A stretch of DNA of 64,000 nucleotides from Cichorium intybus. Lineage: Eukaryota; Streptophyta; Magnoliopsida; Asterales; Asteraceae. Below the pieces are notes generated by a model. The model saw only the letters and a program-made list of their open reading frames with translations. It was not told the origin of the DNA and did no database searches. The stretch lies in contig CM042013.1 of NCBI GenBank assembly GCA_023525715.1, positions 75,251,494-75,315,493 on the forward strand. Direction: 5' to 3'. This document shows, piece after piece, positions 28,849 through 42,473 of this stretch (position 1 is the stretch's first letter; each line of letters begins with the position of its first letter). A program made the position numbers and the translations under genes.

Positions 28849-29636
28849 GCGTCGCTAATCATTAAGGTTAGCGGTGCTAATCCTTCTGCCCCAAACTCAC
28901 TTTGTTTTAAGTGCATAATGCATTCAGCCCTTAGCCCTAACTTCCATAAATGGTCTCAATAGATCCATGACTCATAAAAATGTAAACTTTGTCACCAATC
29001 CTTGCCCAAACATGCTCATGGTGAATATTTATGTCCAAAATGATGATAAATGAACTATAAAACTCTAACCAAAAGATATGAAGACTATGATAGGGTTTAT
29101 AAACATATTCTAGGAGTCCAAAGGAGATTATAATCATCCCTTAGGCTCCAAATCATCCCTTACTCCATCAAGGAAGCCATCATGGTCTCAAAGAGCTGAT
29201 AAGAGTCTCAAAACTTCAAAACAAACATAAGAACTCATGGAGACAGAAATTAAGCACACTTACAAAAGTCCAACAAGATGAGAAATCAGATTCCAAGATT
29301 CCTAAGCTCCTTGTCTCCTTTCTCCTTCTCCAAATCCTTCAAAACTTCAAGAATGTGACCAAAAGCAATAATGGAGGCTAGAGAGAGAAACGTAGGGTTT
29401 TATCTGAGGTCTACGGTCACAAATAACGTCTACAAGTGACCTAGTAAGCTTAAGTATGGCCCAAATCATGATTATAGGCTAAAAAGCCTCCCCAGACAAG
29501 TTAGCATCGCTAACTAGCAAGTTAGCGTTGCTAATGGGTGAACGTGCATGGCCACGATGAGATTCCAGCTGGCTTCGCGAAGGTTCCAGGTCTCAGACAT
29601 GTTAGCGTCGCTAACGACTATGTTAGCGGTGCTAAC
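28849..29636 (-). repeat. Paired TTAGCGNCGCTAA palindromes
   Basis: Six copies in three pairs: at about 28850 and 28870, 29507 and 29526, 29602 and 29622. Variants are TTAGCGTCGCTAA, TTAGCGGTGCTAA, TTAGCATCGCTAA and TTAGCGTTGCTAA. Within each pair the centres are about 20 bp apart. Confidence 0.8.
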
Positions 29637-29701
29637 ATCATTTTCCCCAAAAATTCATGTTTAATTTGAAATAAATAATTTAAGTCTTATACCTGGTCAA
29701 G

Positions 29702-31135
29702 GGCTTTATAGTGCATGCAACCACAACGATGTCTTCACCTTTAACAATGGAGTAGAGACACATGTTTGTTTCTTTGAGTGCCAATTAATGAGCTTGCCAT
29801 CAAGAAATTGGCATCCAATCGAAGTTCTTTTACGGTCTATCAGACAACCCCCAAGATTAGCATCCGACTAGGCTTGTTTGAAAAAGCCTAAGTTGGATGG
29901 GTACCAAACACCCAAGATACGGTGTGCGATGTAGATAATGAAAGAGGGTCTTGATTGTTTCATGATGAGGTTCTTAAGGATTTGCTTGATATCAAGCATA
30001 GTTGCAAATGGAGAACATGATATCTGGCCAACTAGTAGTGAGATAGATAAGTGAACCAATCATGCTTCGGTAAGCCTTCAGATCAACTACATGATTCTCA
30101 AGACATGGATGAAGTCATGTACCAGTAGCTATTACAACCTTTGCATCCGAACAATGTTCCATTCTAAAACGGGCTAACAGGTTCCTCATGTATTTTTCTT
30201 GATCTATAAAAATACCTTCTTTTGATTGTTTGACTTGCATTAAACTCTCAAATTCTTTGGAAATAGAAGGGTCTGTTGATTTGAAGATGATATCATCCAT
30301 GTAGATTTGGACTAACATAAGATGGGTACCAACTTTTCTTCGGAACACGGTGGGTTCAACATATCCTTGTTTGAAATTTGATGTTTTTTTAAATGTGCTA
30401 AAGTTTCATACCAAGCTCTTTGTGCTTGCTTTAACCCATAGACTGCTTTGTCAATGATATAATAGTGATTGGGAAAATCATCGTTTATACAACCAGGAGG
30501 TTGTTCCTCATGTATTTTTCTTGATTTATAAAAATACATTCTTTTGATTGTTTCACTTGTATTAAACTCTCAAATTCTTTGGAATGAGAAGGGTATGTTG
30601 ATCCGAAGATGATATCAATCACCTAGATTTGGACTAACATAAGATGGATACCAACTTTCCTTTAGAACACGGTGGGGTCAACAGATCATTGTTTGAAATT
30701 TGATTGTTTCAAAAAATGTGCTAAAGTTTCATACCAAGCTCTTCGTGCTTGCTTTAACCCACAGACTGAATTGTCAATGATATAATAGTGATTGGAAAAA
30801 TCATCGTTTATACAACTAGGAGGTTGTTCCACAAACACTATTTCCTCGATTTCAACATTAAGAAAAGCACATTTGACATCCATTTGATAGACGTCAAAGT
30901 TTTTATGAGCAACATAAGCTAAAACCATGCAAACAGATTCGATTCTGGAAACAAGAGCGAAGGTTTCTGCGTAATCAATTCCCTCATATTGACAGTATCT
31001 TTTAACAACAAAACGTGCATTTTTTGCAACGTTCATTTGTGTTCAGTTTATTTCTAAAAACCCATTTTAGACCAACTATAGAGGCATTAGCAAGTTTAGG
31101 ATTAACCTCCAAACTTTATTTCTTTCAAATTCTGC
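29702..31135 (-). pseudogene. Decayed copia RT and RNase H (SIRE/Tork-like)
   Basis: Reading from 31135 downward: ELAEFERNKVWRL and GLKWVFRNK; RFVVKRYCQYEGIDYAETFA; VYQMDVKCAFLN; VEQPP; GLKQARRAWYETL; then a duplicated stretch; IYMDDIIFKST with the catalytic Asp pair, QSKEGIFIDQEKYMRNLL; and RNase H pieces ISLLVGQISCSPF, LGVWYPSN, SDANLGGCLIDRKRTS and GCQFLDGKLINW. Interrupted by several stops and frameshifts and by a 322-bp tandem duplication (30181-30824). Copia-type RT is clear; lineage is a guess. Confidence 0.85.
30181..30824 (-). repeat. 322-bp tandem duplication inside the copia RT
   Basis: Two copies, about 30181-30502 and 30503-30824, covering the VEQPP to EKYMRNLL stretch. The 30181 copy keeps YMDDIIF; the other has lost it. 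The junction is at GTTCCTCATG/GTTCCAC. Confidence 0.85.
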
Positions 31136-31149
31136 TAATTCACTCTGTA

Positions 31150-31590
31150 TGAGAACCACTTGTAAGGTTAATATTTAATGAGTATAACAATAAATAAGAT
31201 TGATCAAACAAGATATGGCAAAAAGTATGAATCAAAACGGTGCTGAATGATTGATTATATTAGCGAAGGTACAAAATATAGAGCTCCTAATCAAGAACTA
31301 TGATGAGCATCTAATAACGTTCTAGCCTTACACTATGAATGATCAACACCGAATAACCTAATACATTTAGCTATTTATACAAAACATATTGGGCTAAAAC
31401 CCTAGTATACATCCCATAAACTGAACAAACAGACCGACTTAGCTAACCTGCACCAAACCCTAAGTACACGTTAGCAACTTTCCAGTTGTTACGGAAGCCT
31501 TTGGATGATCTTCAATAGTTCGGATGAGTAAGTAACTTCGGAAGGTTGGGTCAAAACTTTGGCACAATTCAAAAACCCAACACCCCTCAA
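31150..31590 (-). repeat. 3' LTR of copia element G
   Basis: Minus-strand TGTTGGGTTTTTG...CCTTACA with a TATA box (TATAAATA, 31372-31379). Just upstream, at about 31585-31605, is a purine-rich TTTTGAGGGG tract consistent with a polypurine tract. It abuts the decayed RT at 31135. Boundaries are good to about 10 bp. Confidence 0.6.
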
Positions 31591-31889
31591 AAGGGGGTGA
31601 ATAAAAGTCCGAAGAAAATTTCTTTTGTAATGTTATGCCAGTATGCTGCATTATTTTATTATTACTTTTAACACTTGGAAACTTAGACCATACCTTCTAC
31701 TGGTTCTTAACCAATGTGCAATTAGTACATTTTTATATCTATAAAAGGGTCACTAAGCTTCAATTGTTAGTATGGATTATATGTACTTATCTGATCAATA
31801 TATCAAGCAATTATTGTCCATCTATTAATCTTATTCTTAATTGCTTGATCCATATATCAAACAATTAGTATCCATCCATTTACTTTAAT
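31591..31889 (-). other. Short interior of element G
   Basis: AT-rich and non-coding between gag and the 3' LTR, with a diverged duplicated ATCAATATATCAAGCAATTA-type block (31795 and 31850). The absence of pol means G is a deletion derivative. Confidence 0.5.
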
Positions 31890-32647
31890 AGCACTGTTGT
31901 TGTTGAGAGGAGGCCACAAAATGAGAGCTGCTAGGTTCAACGGTAAACCGTGTTGTTGTTAGGTTGGGTCTGATGTTGTATAATAGGTGCATGCAAAGGA
32001 TACCACTGGGTGCGCCAGCTTGTTAGATCTAGTACATGGGAGGAGTCCATTGTATAGGGTGGTAGAGTTCCAAATAACCCTCCCTCCCCCCACCCACGTG
32101 GGGGAGGAGGGGGGCACCTCTGGCGTTCAGATGTTGCTGATTGCAGTCCTTGTTATTGAAAAAGTTGTTCCTACCACGACGATTATTTCCATGAAAGGAT
32201 TGATTTTTCAGGGCTGCTCTTGAGAGCTCGTGTGCATTATTGTTGGAGAAGACGAGTTGTCATGATGAGTAACCACTTGTGGACGAGAATGGCTCAATTA
32301 CGCTTCTTCGAGCAACAACATTGGCCGCACTTGAAAGGCATGAGGCCATGGAGATTCATTGACATATGATCCCGACTACTTGATTAAACTTTTTAGCAAG
32401 GCCGTTGATCATATAGGTGACTACGTTCTTTTTCAGAACGAGTTCATATATATTGCCGAGCAAATGCATGAAGACCTTGATCTTTTGTCAATCCGCGACC
32501 ACTGACATGTCATTGATCTCAACTGAATGAAGCTCGTGGTCGAGTTGCATTACACGAGCATCCTTGTTGTCTCGAAAGTGGTCTTCAAGACTTTGTCAAA
32601 ATGCGATGAGCCATCATGCCTTTTTTGAGGATCATTTGGAGATGTAA
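31890..32647 (-). pseudogene. Gag C-terminal part of copia element G
   Basis: UBN2-type gag: HLQMILKKG, a frameshift, then HFRDNKDARVMQLDHELHSV, LLGNIYEL, VVTYMINGLAKKFN, and a low-complexity tail (NRRGRNNFFNN, GGGREGY, QWTPP, VASSQQQQ). Stops and a frameshift break it. Element F splits it from the N-terminal part at 42474-42690. Confidence 0.75.
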
Positions 32648-35600
32648 TGTAACACCCCATTTCTACTGTTTTCAAATACTATGGTTTTTCGTATAAATAC
32701 AAAAATACAAAAATACGGTTTATCAAAAACCGATCATTTACATATTTAAATTCAGTGGGTGTTACAAATCTATACCAAAATTAACCATAGTAAGCAAGAC
32801 AGGAATAAACCTTGAATCCATAATAGGAGCCAACTTGAGCTCCACTCCAACTAAACTTCGTCCCATTTATAGTAAATCATCTTAACCTGGAATACATGGC
32901 AAAACATAGAATACGTAAGACAATAATGTCTCGTGAGCTACAAGAGTTTTAGACTCAAACACTTAACTTCTTTTTCCAACCTTTTTATAAAACTTATATC
33001 ATAAAAAAAACATCTTTCAACTCTTTAAAATAGTAACATACAAGCCCTTTACTTTTCAAAATCATTTTATAACATATTTGCAAAAATAACATCTTACAAA
33101 ACTTTATAGTAGCAATGTACTATAATTCTTTACTTTCTCAAAATCATCTCGTAATATATTTTGCAAAAATAGCATCTTTCTTACTTTCTTTGACTGGTTT
33201 TATAAGCTTGCTGGATTTTTATACTTAGGGCTTTAATCACCATAAGTGATACCCCAAGTCTCTATGGCTAGAAAGAACGGATCAATCCTCACCATAGAAG
33301 TGCTGAGGCAATCTACTTTGCGATGGGGCTTTTTCCCCAGTAGACCCCTTACCTAACCCGGGTAGGTTGGAACATAGTTCCCTTACTAACGCTGCTTGCT
33401 ACAATTACCAGTTATACAAAATACTTGCTGCTTGCTTGAACATTTCTCATATACATATAACTTGTGGCTAGGTGCCAAACTACATCATTTTATGTCTTTA
33501 TGGCTAGATGCCAAATATAGCTTTCGTCACATAATAATCATATGTTTAAAACATATTTTTCTAACATGCTAAGCTTTATGCCAAAACATACTTTCCAACA
33601 TCTTATGACTATATGCCATTCATACTCGAAAACATATACAGTTTGTAACCAAAACATACTTCTTAAACATCTTGTGGCTATATGCCATTCATACTTGAAA
33701 CATATATAACTTGTAATCAAAATATACTTACACATATTTGGTTCATAGACCAACATATCTTCCTTTAATTTAACTTGTAGTTCAAAACATAACTTCAAAT
33801 ATAGCATTATACTTTCACAACAAGTTAAAATGAATACTCTTGCATATAATTTCACATATAAAAATTTTATAAGAAATCTTGAAAATACTTACTTGCCATG
33901 TACCCCAGAATGGGTAAAAATACTGCATGTACTCACCTCATGTATTGCTAGTGGATTGACTACCCGTTCCTTGTATTTATACTATTTTGATTCGATAATC
34001 ACTTGGCATGAACCTATATTTAACATTTTATACATTAACATCCATGCTAACTGACTCTATAACTCATTGGAGTCCTTATTATACTAATATGAGTCAAAAC
34101 GAGTCTATACCTTCTAAATCACCAACTTTCACTAAATCGTATATTATACGTATTTTACTACAGTACCCTCGGGAGGTCGTATTCCCGGTTTAACAATTTT
34201 TCATGACGTTTCACACTATATTGGACCTATGTTTAAAATGTGAGGTCAAACGGATAAGTCGAACTCCAAATTCCAAAATTTTTTCACTTAACAGGGACTT
34301 TTGCTGCTGGCGCGAGATCGGGACCCGATCTTAAAGAGATCACGTCCCGATCTAGATCGCGACCCGATATTAAAGAGATCGGGACCCGATCTCTGCTGAA
34401 CAGACCAGATTTCACGATTTTTTTAGCTATAAACCCCCATTTTCATACATTAAGTCCTTAATACACCACTTTATCGTTAAGGGATTATTCCAAGACAAAA
34501 ACCTTCCATTTTCTTGAGTTTTTAGACCATGGAAATCATAGATTTCAATCATTTCCCAAAAATTCCCGTTTTTACATTTTTTATTCAAAAACCGAAACTG
34601 TCCAATATTAAGCACTTCTACTAATTTATTTCAACAATTACCATATATGGAACTCATTAAAACCCCTTAGAATTAATTTGATCATGTAAATTTGAATTCT
34701 AAGGTTCTTTAACAAAATTCCAATGTTTCAACAATAGCAACATACTTTGATGATTTTAAGATATGTTCTTAATATACAACTTAATTGTTTTAGAATCATT
34801 CCATAACTAAAATCCATCATTTAACCATGGAATCATTGATTCCAAGTTTTTCCAAAGATTTTCCATTTTTAACATCTTTACGCAAAAATATGAAATTTAT
34901 TGAACTTAACAACTAGGACTGATTTATTACTTCTGTTAGGATATACTAACCTCATTAAGAACCATTGAAACCAACTTGTTCTTACAAACCCGTTGGTTAG
35001 GGTTCTTGAGCTCAATTTCTCATTCCTTGATTTTTAACACTTTCAATGGTTAAACTAGGTTTAGATAGTGATTAAGACACAAGTTAAGGCTAGGAATCAT
35101 AGGATAATCCTCCTCTAGCCACTGAATTTTCGAAGCTACAGTAACCTACTCATGGGAAATGGGTTAAACAACCCTAAAAACAAATTTACTAACCTTAGAA
35201 GGCTTGGAATTCTTCAATTTCCAAGTGAATTTCATTCAATTCCTCCAAACCCTCACAACCCGATCATCTAAGCTCCCTTTGGCCCTCTCTAGAAGTCTCT
35301 CCCGTGTTCTATGAACTGGGAGAAGATTTTTTCTCCTTTTTATACCTAGCCAATTTACACTTTGGTCCTTCAAGTTCTATTTTTCCCAAAATGACACTAG
35401 AACTTCATTTTTATAACATTATAGGTTTATTTTATTTCATTTTGACCCCAACATTACATTTTCTTGATTTTAAAGTCATTTGCATGACAAATGACCATTT
35501 TACCCCTTTTTTACCATTTTTCTCAAAATAGCACATAACATGCTTGGATTGTAAGAACTTCTACATTTTATAACTTTACTCCACTTATAAACTTATTTTG

Positions 35601-35925
35601 CACTTTAAGACATTTTAACACTTAAAAATCTCATTCTTAAGTTACATATTTCAAAATGACAAAAATACCCTTTTTGGTCATTTTTGTACTTTTCTCTCAC
35701 TTTTACATTTTCAATATCCTTACTTCATCCTTATAACTTTATTACAGTTTATATATTTCATCCTTGCTGAAAATATGATTATTTTCATTTTACCACAAGA
35801 ATTGAAAATTACCAAAATACCCTTTTTGCTCTTTTTATACAAAAATTCTATTATTAAGACATATTTTAACCAAAACTTCTCATACATTCATTTTATACTT
35901 TTACCAATATTTTTGGGTTCTTACA
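32648..35925 (-). repeat. 3' LTR of element F
   Basis: 3278 bp, TGTAAGAACCC...GGGGTGTTACA on minus. TATA box TATAAAAA at 35337-35344, palindrome array at 34311-34396, and diverged TTGTGGCTATATGCCAT repeats between 33450 and 33780. Confidence 0.92.
34311..34396 (-). repeat. AGATCGGGACCCGATCT palindrome array in LTR F
   Basis: Four units: AGATCGGGACCCGATCT, AGATCACGTCCCGATCT, AGATCGCGACCCGATAT and AGATCGGGACCCGATCT, with TTAAAG spacers between most units. The 5' LTR copy is at 40851-40933 with small differences. Confidence 0.85.
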
Positions 35926-38900
35926 ATCACCCCTCCTTAAGAGGATTCCGTCCTCGGAATGTTCTCGAAATTTGCATAATATGAACATTTCTTTAAAAGT
36001 TTCTCATTTATCCAAAATACTTATAATAGCTTATATAATACTGTTACCAAATGACCAAAATCTCCCTTATGATCCTCTTAACCGTTTTCTCAACTCTTTA
36101 GTTACTTATTCGTACTTCATACTCTATTTTCTAGTTACATTTCTTTTTATCTCATTTCCTTTATATATAAAGTCTCTTAATAAAACTCACTTTACAAAAT
36201 ACTTTCATACTTCCATACTCTTACCAAAAATAACAGTCTACTTTGTAATTCTTCTCATATCCTTACCAAAACTTCATGAGATTATATTAATCACATTCTT
36301 TACTTATAAAACTTTCCCCAAATACAATTTGATAAAATTTTGTATTTATATAATTTTATAAATACACACTACCTTTCTTTGAAAAAAAATCTTGTCCCTT
36401 TACGGACATTTTACTCGAACATAACTTCTTCTTTCTTTTTAAAAGTTTTACAACTTCTTATCCTTACATAGTTGTTCTTTAGATCTTTTAAACTTCACTT
36501 TATTATTCTTTACATCTACTAACAATTCTTGACTTATTACCACTCAAAAGGAATGCATTCCTTTTTGTTTTATTTCACATCTTTACTTTTCTGTTTGGGA
36601 CAGAATCTGTCAAAACAATATATCTTTCATAAAAATCTGCATATCTTACTCTAGAAGAATCGAAACAACATACCGCTTTTTATTTTAGAAACTACACATC
36701 AATAGCTTTCTTTCTATGTATAATACGCAATGTTTGACCTTGTAAATTTGTACAGTTTTACTATTGAAGTTGATCTATTATTTCTGTCAACTTCCTTCTT
36801 TTCCACTTTTGGCTTTTATACTACTAATTGTATACTAATTGTATACTTCTTGTTAGCTTCTATACTTCCGCAATTCCCTTGTATATGTTCCACTTTGTAA
36901 ACTATATGTATTATTTTCTTTAAATACATATCTCTTTTCATTTCGTATATGTATGCTACTATTACATCATTATACTTACTACTTTCATTCTGAATCCATC
37001 TTTTATAAAATGTCCTTTTCATATACTTCTTACTCCTCTTACATTATATTTGTATTACTTTCATTAATACATATGTTATATCACCTTTTTCTCATGCTAT
37101 TTGCACATTTCGACATAATAGCAATCCAAGATACTTCTTTCATCCTCCTTTATTAGTTATGAGATTTTATTCTCGTTCACTCATTACACTTACTAATATA
37201 ATTCTGTCTTTTTCATTTCTTAGTTTTCTTACGGTACTCCTATGAGTACATTTCTTATCTTCTAAGGTACTTGTGTACCATTTTCATCTTATTACACTTT
37301 CTTATGATATTATCATCTCGTGGTATAATTAGGTTTCACAAATCATATTTATTAGCTTCTTGATCATAAATATCAACTCTCAAACTCTTGTGCCACTTTA
37401 GACTTTTACAAATAAACTTTGTTGTTCTCTTTTATCTCTTGATTACTATTTGGTAATCCCACTCTTTTATCAAATATGTTATTTTATAATCCCAATCTCA
37501 ATTTCTATATACCTTTTGCATACTTCAAGTGATTTTATGATTACTTTCTAAGTTTGACTTTTATAGATAGTCAAAGCTGTAAAGAATTTAATTTCCAACT
37601 TTATATACTTTTACTTATAACTTTCTAGGCTTTAGACCCAACTTTTCTTCCATTATATATTTTACTATCTTTTCTATGTGTTATAAGGCTACATGCCTAA
37701 CACATTACATTGTTATTTCATTAAATCTCCACTTTTTACACTCTATATTTTATATGAGACTTACTTCTTATGTATCTCTAGGTGATACACATCAGTCGTT
37801 CATTTTCTCATTATATTTCATTCTTTCGTTTTTTAAAGTTATACACCAAAACATTATTTTACTCATTTACTTCATACCTTATAGTATTCTATTTAGAATA
37901 CCTATTTCATAACCTCTTTTATACTTTTATACCTTGTATAAGTTCCGAAACTTACTCATTCATTTATATCTATAATCTCATATCACCATATATATATATA
38001 TATTTCTTTGTATTTCATAGTTACTACTCATGTACTAACTATTATTCACAAATCTTTAAATACTTTCACACGTCACTTCCATTTAGAAGTAATAACTTCC
38101 TGTCTCTTTAATTTAGTTCTTATCTCATCTTTGACCCATTGTCTAATACTTATCTAGATATTCGCTTTTATTCTTTATCTCATATTACTTATGACTCTCA
38201 GTCATTTTTCTCCCATTCTTTCGGTTATCCTTTTTTTTCATTAACTGTTCTTCTTATATGTAATTTATATGGTCACTAATTTCTGATTCCAATGACCATT
38301 TCTTTGGTAACTGTATGTATATTCTTCTCATTATCATCATTGTCCATCTTATCTTTTACTTCTTGCCTAATACTTGATTAGGCATTCAATATCTATTTCT
38401 CAACTCATTTTTCTTGCATTATAACAATGCAACTTACTCATAGTCTTTAACAATTTTTTTTATATTATTACCTTCTCATGCAGGTAACTTATTTTGTTAT
38501 GTTACTTATTATAGTACACTTCAAACTTAGTTATTTGCTCCACTCATTAGATGTCTTTACTTGTCATATTTTCTCCGGGTTTGGAAGTCACGACTTCCCA
38601 TTTCTTACTTTTCATTTCTGACTTTGATTCCTTATCTAATACTTATAATCTTACTTGTTGTTATTACATAGGCATATAATTCCTATATTTTACTTACTAC
38701 TCTCTTCGAATCCTTACCCACCAGAATACCATAATTCCTTTGTGATTCCACCAGTCTCAATACATATCCTATGATTATGATAATACGGGCCCATATTACC
38801 ATAATCACCTATACATACTGATTCTGCTGTTACCATAAGGTCTCATGGGACACTGGTTCCTTTAACATATAACACCATTATAAGTACATGGTGATCAATA

Positions 38901-39169
38901 CTAGAAATCTTATTAATTCATAAACATAATCTTTAATAGATATAGACAGTTATGGAAAATGTCATATAATTTTCCTAACAATCAGATTTTTGCTTACTTT
39001 AAACATTAGCTTAACACTTCTTAGTGTTATATATCTACATATTTTAAATAATGCATAATGTCTTAATCATTTAAGACATCATATAGCATACTTTCATGAA
39101 CTAACATTTTTATAGCATGAGTTTAAGCCTAGGAGTGGAACAAGCCAATCCTAATTCGCTTAAACTATG
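35926..39169 (-). other. Non-coding interior of element F
   Basis: T-rich on plus (A-rich in the transcript). It contains many short open frames of low complexity but none with retroelement or host protein features. The end next to the primer site resembles other Tekay leaders (GCCATAGTTTAAGCGAATTA on minus). Confidence 0.7.
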
Positions 39170-39181
39170 GCTCTGATACCA
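39170..39181 (-). other. Primer binding site, element F
   Basis: Minus-strand TGGTATCAGAGC, three bases inside the 5' LTR. Confidence 0.92.
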
Positions 39182-39184
39182 ACT

Positions 39185-42100
39185 TGTAACACCCCATTTC
39201 TACTATTTTCAAATACTATGGTTTTTCGTATAAATACAAAAATACAAAAATACGGTTTATCAAAAACCGATCATTTACATATTTAAATTCAGTGGGTGTT
39301 ACAAATCTATACCAAAATTAACCATAGTAAGCAAGACAGGAATAAACCTTGAATCCATAATAGGAGCCAACTTGAGCTCCACTCCGGCTAAACTTCGTCC
39401 CAATTATAGTAAATCATCTTAACCTGGAATACATGGCAAAACATAGAATACGTAAGACAATAATGTCTCGTGAGCTACAAGAGTTTTAGACTCAAACACT
39501 TAACTTCTTTTTCCAACCTTTTTATAAAACTTATATCATACAAAAAACATCTTTCAACTCTTTAAAATAGTAACATACAAGCCCTTTACTTTTCAAAATC
39601 ATTTTATAACATATTTGCAAAAATAACATCTTACAAAACTTTATAGTAGCAATGTACTATAATTCTTTACTTTCTCAAAATCATCTCGTAATATATTTTG
39701 CAAAAATAGCATCTTTCTTACTTTCTTTGACTGGTTTTATTAGCTTGCTGGATTTTTATACTTAGGGCTTTAATCACCATAAGTGATACCCCAAGTCTCA
39801 ATGGCTATAAAGAACGGATCAATCCTCACCAAAGAAGTGCTGAGGCAATCTACTTCGCGATGGGGCTTTTTCCCCAGTAGACCCCTTACCTAACCCGGGT
39901 AGGTTGGAACATAGTTCCCTTACTAACGCTGCTTGCTACAATTACCAGTCATACAAAATACTTGCTGCTTGCTTGAACATTTCTCATATACATATAACTT
40001 GTGGCTAGGTGCCAAACTACATCATTTTATGTCTTTATGGCAAGATGCCAAATATAGCTTTCGTCACATAATAATCATATGTTTAAAACATATTTTTCTA
40101 ACATGCTAAGCTTTATGCCAAAACATACTTTCCAACATCTTATGACTATATGCCATTCATACTCGAAAACATATACAGTTTGTAACCAAAACATACTTCT
40201 TAAACATCTTGTGGCTATATGCCATTCATACTTGAAAACATATATAACTTGTAATCAAAATATACTTACACATATTTGGTTCATAGACCAACATATCTTC
40301 CTTTAATTTAACTTGTAGTTCAAAACATAACTTCAAATATAGCATTATACTTTCACAACAAGTTAAAATAAATACTTTTGCATATAATTTCACATATAAA
40401 AATTTTATAAGAAATCTTGAAAATACTTACTTGCCATGTACCCCAGAATGGGTAAAAATACTGCATGTACTCACCTCATGTATTGCTAGTGGATTGACTA
40501 CCCGTTCCTTGTATTTATACTATTTTGATTCGATAATCACTTGGCATGAACCTATATTTAACATTTTATACATTAACATCCATGTTAACTGACTCTATAA
40601 CTCATTGGAGTCCTTATTATACTAATATGAGTCATAACGAGTCTATACCTTCTAAATGACCAACTTTCACTAAATCGTATATTATACGTATTTTACTACA
40701 GTACCCTCGGGAGGTCGTATTCCCGGTTTAACAATTTTTCATGAAGTTTCACACTATATTGGACCTATGTTTAAAATTTGAGGTCAAAAGGATATGCCGA
40801 ACTCCAAATTCCAAAATTGTTTCACTTAACAGAGACTTTTGCTGCTGGCGCGAGATCGGGACCCGATCTTAAAGAGATCGCGTCCCGATCTAGATCGCGA
40901 CCCGATCTTAAAGAAATTGGGACCCGATATCTGCTGAACAGACCAGATTTCACGATTTTTTAGCTATAAACCCCCATTTTCATACATTAAGTCCTTAATA
41001 CACCACTTTATCGTTAAGGGATTATTCCAAGACAAAAACCTTCCATTTTCTTGAGTTTTTAAACCATGGAAATCATAGATTTCAATCATTTCCCAAAAAT
41101 TCCCGTTTTACATTTTTGATTCAAAAACCGAAACTGTCCAATATTAAGCACTTCTACTGATTTATTTCAACAATTACCATATATGGAACTCATTATAACC
41201 CCTTAGAATTAATTTGATCATGTAAATTTGAATTCTAAGGTTCTTGAACAAAATTCCAATTTTTCAACAATAGCAACATACTTTGATGATTTTAAGATAT
41301 GTTCTTAATACACAACTTAATTGTTTTAGAATCATTCCATAACTAAAATCCATCATTTAACCATGTTCTTAAACCATGGAATCATTGATTCCAAGTTTTT
41401 CCAAAGATTTTCCATTTTTAACATCTTTACCCAAAAATATGAAATTTCTTGAACTTAACAACTAGGACTGATTTATTACTTCTGTTAGGATATACTAACC
41501 TCATTAAGAACCATTGAAACCAACTTGTTCTTACAAACCCGTTGGTTAGGGTTCTTGAGCTCAATTTCTCATTCCTTGATTTTTAACACTTTCAATGGTT
41601 AAACTAGGTTTAGATAGTGATTAAGACACAAGTTAAGGCTAGAAATCATAGGATAATCCTCCTTTAGCCACTGAATTTTCGAAGCTACAGTAACCTACTC
41701 ATGGGAAATGGGTTAAACAACCTTAAAAACAAATTTACTAACCTTAGAAGGCTTGGAATTCTTCAATTTCCAAGTGAATTTCATTCAATTCCTCCAAACC
41801 CTCACAACCCGATCATCTAAGCTCCCTTTGGCCCTCTCTAGAAGTCTCTCCCGTGTTCTATGAACTGGGAGAAGATTTTTTCTCCTTTTTATACCTAGCC
41901 AAGTTACACTTTGGTCCCTTAACTTCTATTTTTCCCAAAATGACACTAGAACTTCATTTTTATAACATTATAGGTTTATTTTATTTCATTTTGACCCCAA
42001 AATTACATTTTCTTGATTTTAAAGTCATTTGCATGTCAAATGACCATTTTACCCCTTTTTTACCATTTTTCTCAAAATAGCACATAACATGCTTGGATTG

Positions 42101-42473
42101 TAAGAACTTCTACATTTTATAACTTTACTCCACTTATAAACTTATTTTGCACTTTAAGACATTTTAACACTTAAAAATCTCATTCTTAAGTTACATATTT
42201 CAAAATGACAAAAATACCCTTTTTGGTCATTTTTGTACTTTTCTCTCACTTTTACATTTTCAATATCCTTACTTCATCCTTATAACTTTATTACAGTTTA
42301 TATATTTATCCTTGCTGAAAATATGATTATTTTCATTTTACCACAAGAACTGAAAATTACCAAAATACCCTTTTTGCTCTTTTTATACAAAAATTCTATT
42401 ATTAAGACATATTTAAACCAAAACTTCTCATACATTCATTTTATACTTTTACCAATATTTTTGGGTTCTTACA
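39185..42473 (-). repeat. 5' LTR of element F
   Basis: 3289 bp. It differs from the 3' LTR mainly by scattered substitutions and a short insertion near 41364 that repeats CATGTTCTTAAAC next to CCATGG. TATA box at 41886-41893; palindrome array at 40851-40933. Confidence 0.92.

Larger units (their letters stand above)
28167..29705 (-). repeat. Truncated gypsy-type LTR
   Basis: Plus strand starts TGTAATGTCCC, the reversed end of a Tekay-type LTR, with the family's usual ACCGTAAGCATAAAGCTTAG block (near 28390). No primer site precedes it and no TG start is visible at the right, where copia coding sequence begins at about 29702, so it is a fragment. It carries a 42-bp minisatellite (28465-28590) and paired palindromes (28849-29636). 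Confidence 0.6.
32648..42473 (-). mobile_element. Element F: LARD-like gypsy derivative, 3.3-kb LTRs, non-coding interior
   Basis: Complete structure on minus: 5' LTR 39185-42473, primer site 39170-39181, interior 35926-39169, polypurine tract CTTAAGGAGGGGTGAT at 35926-35941, 3' LTR 32648-35925. The flanks TGTAA (32643-32647) and TGTAC (42474-42478) are a 5-bp target duplication with one change. No gag or pol motif occurs in 3.2 kb of interior. The GAGGACGGAATCC context before the polypurine tract matches C and E, so it descends from a Tekay chromovirus. The LTRs appear about 98 percent identical by eye, implying recent trans-mobilisation (inference). Confidence 0.9.

Noticed and set aside
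28162..29715. GTGCA on both sides of the 28167 LTR as a target duplication
   Set aside because: The right copy is not next to a CA/TG LTR terminus, and the flanking copia pieces have opposite orientation, so the match is probably chance or junction microhomology.
35972..36361. 129-codon and other open frames in the interior of element F
   Set aside because: Opposite to the element's sense strand, Phe/Leu/Ile/Tyr-rich because the strand is T-rich, and no conserved motif.
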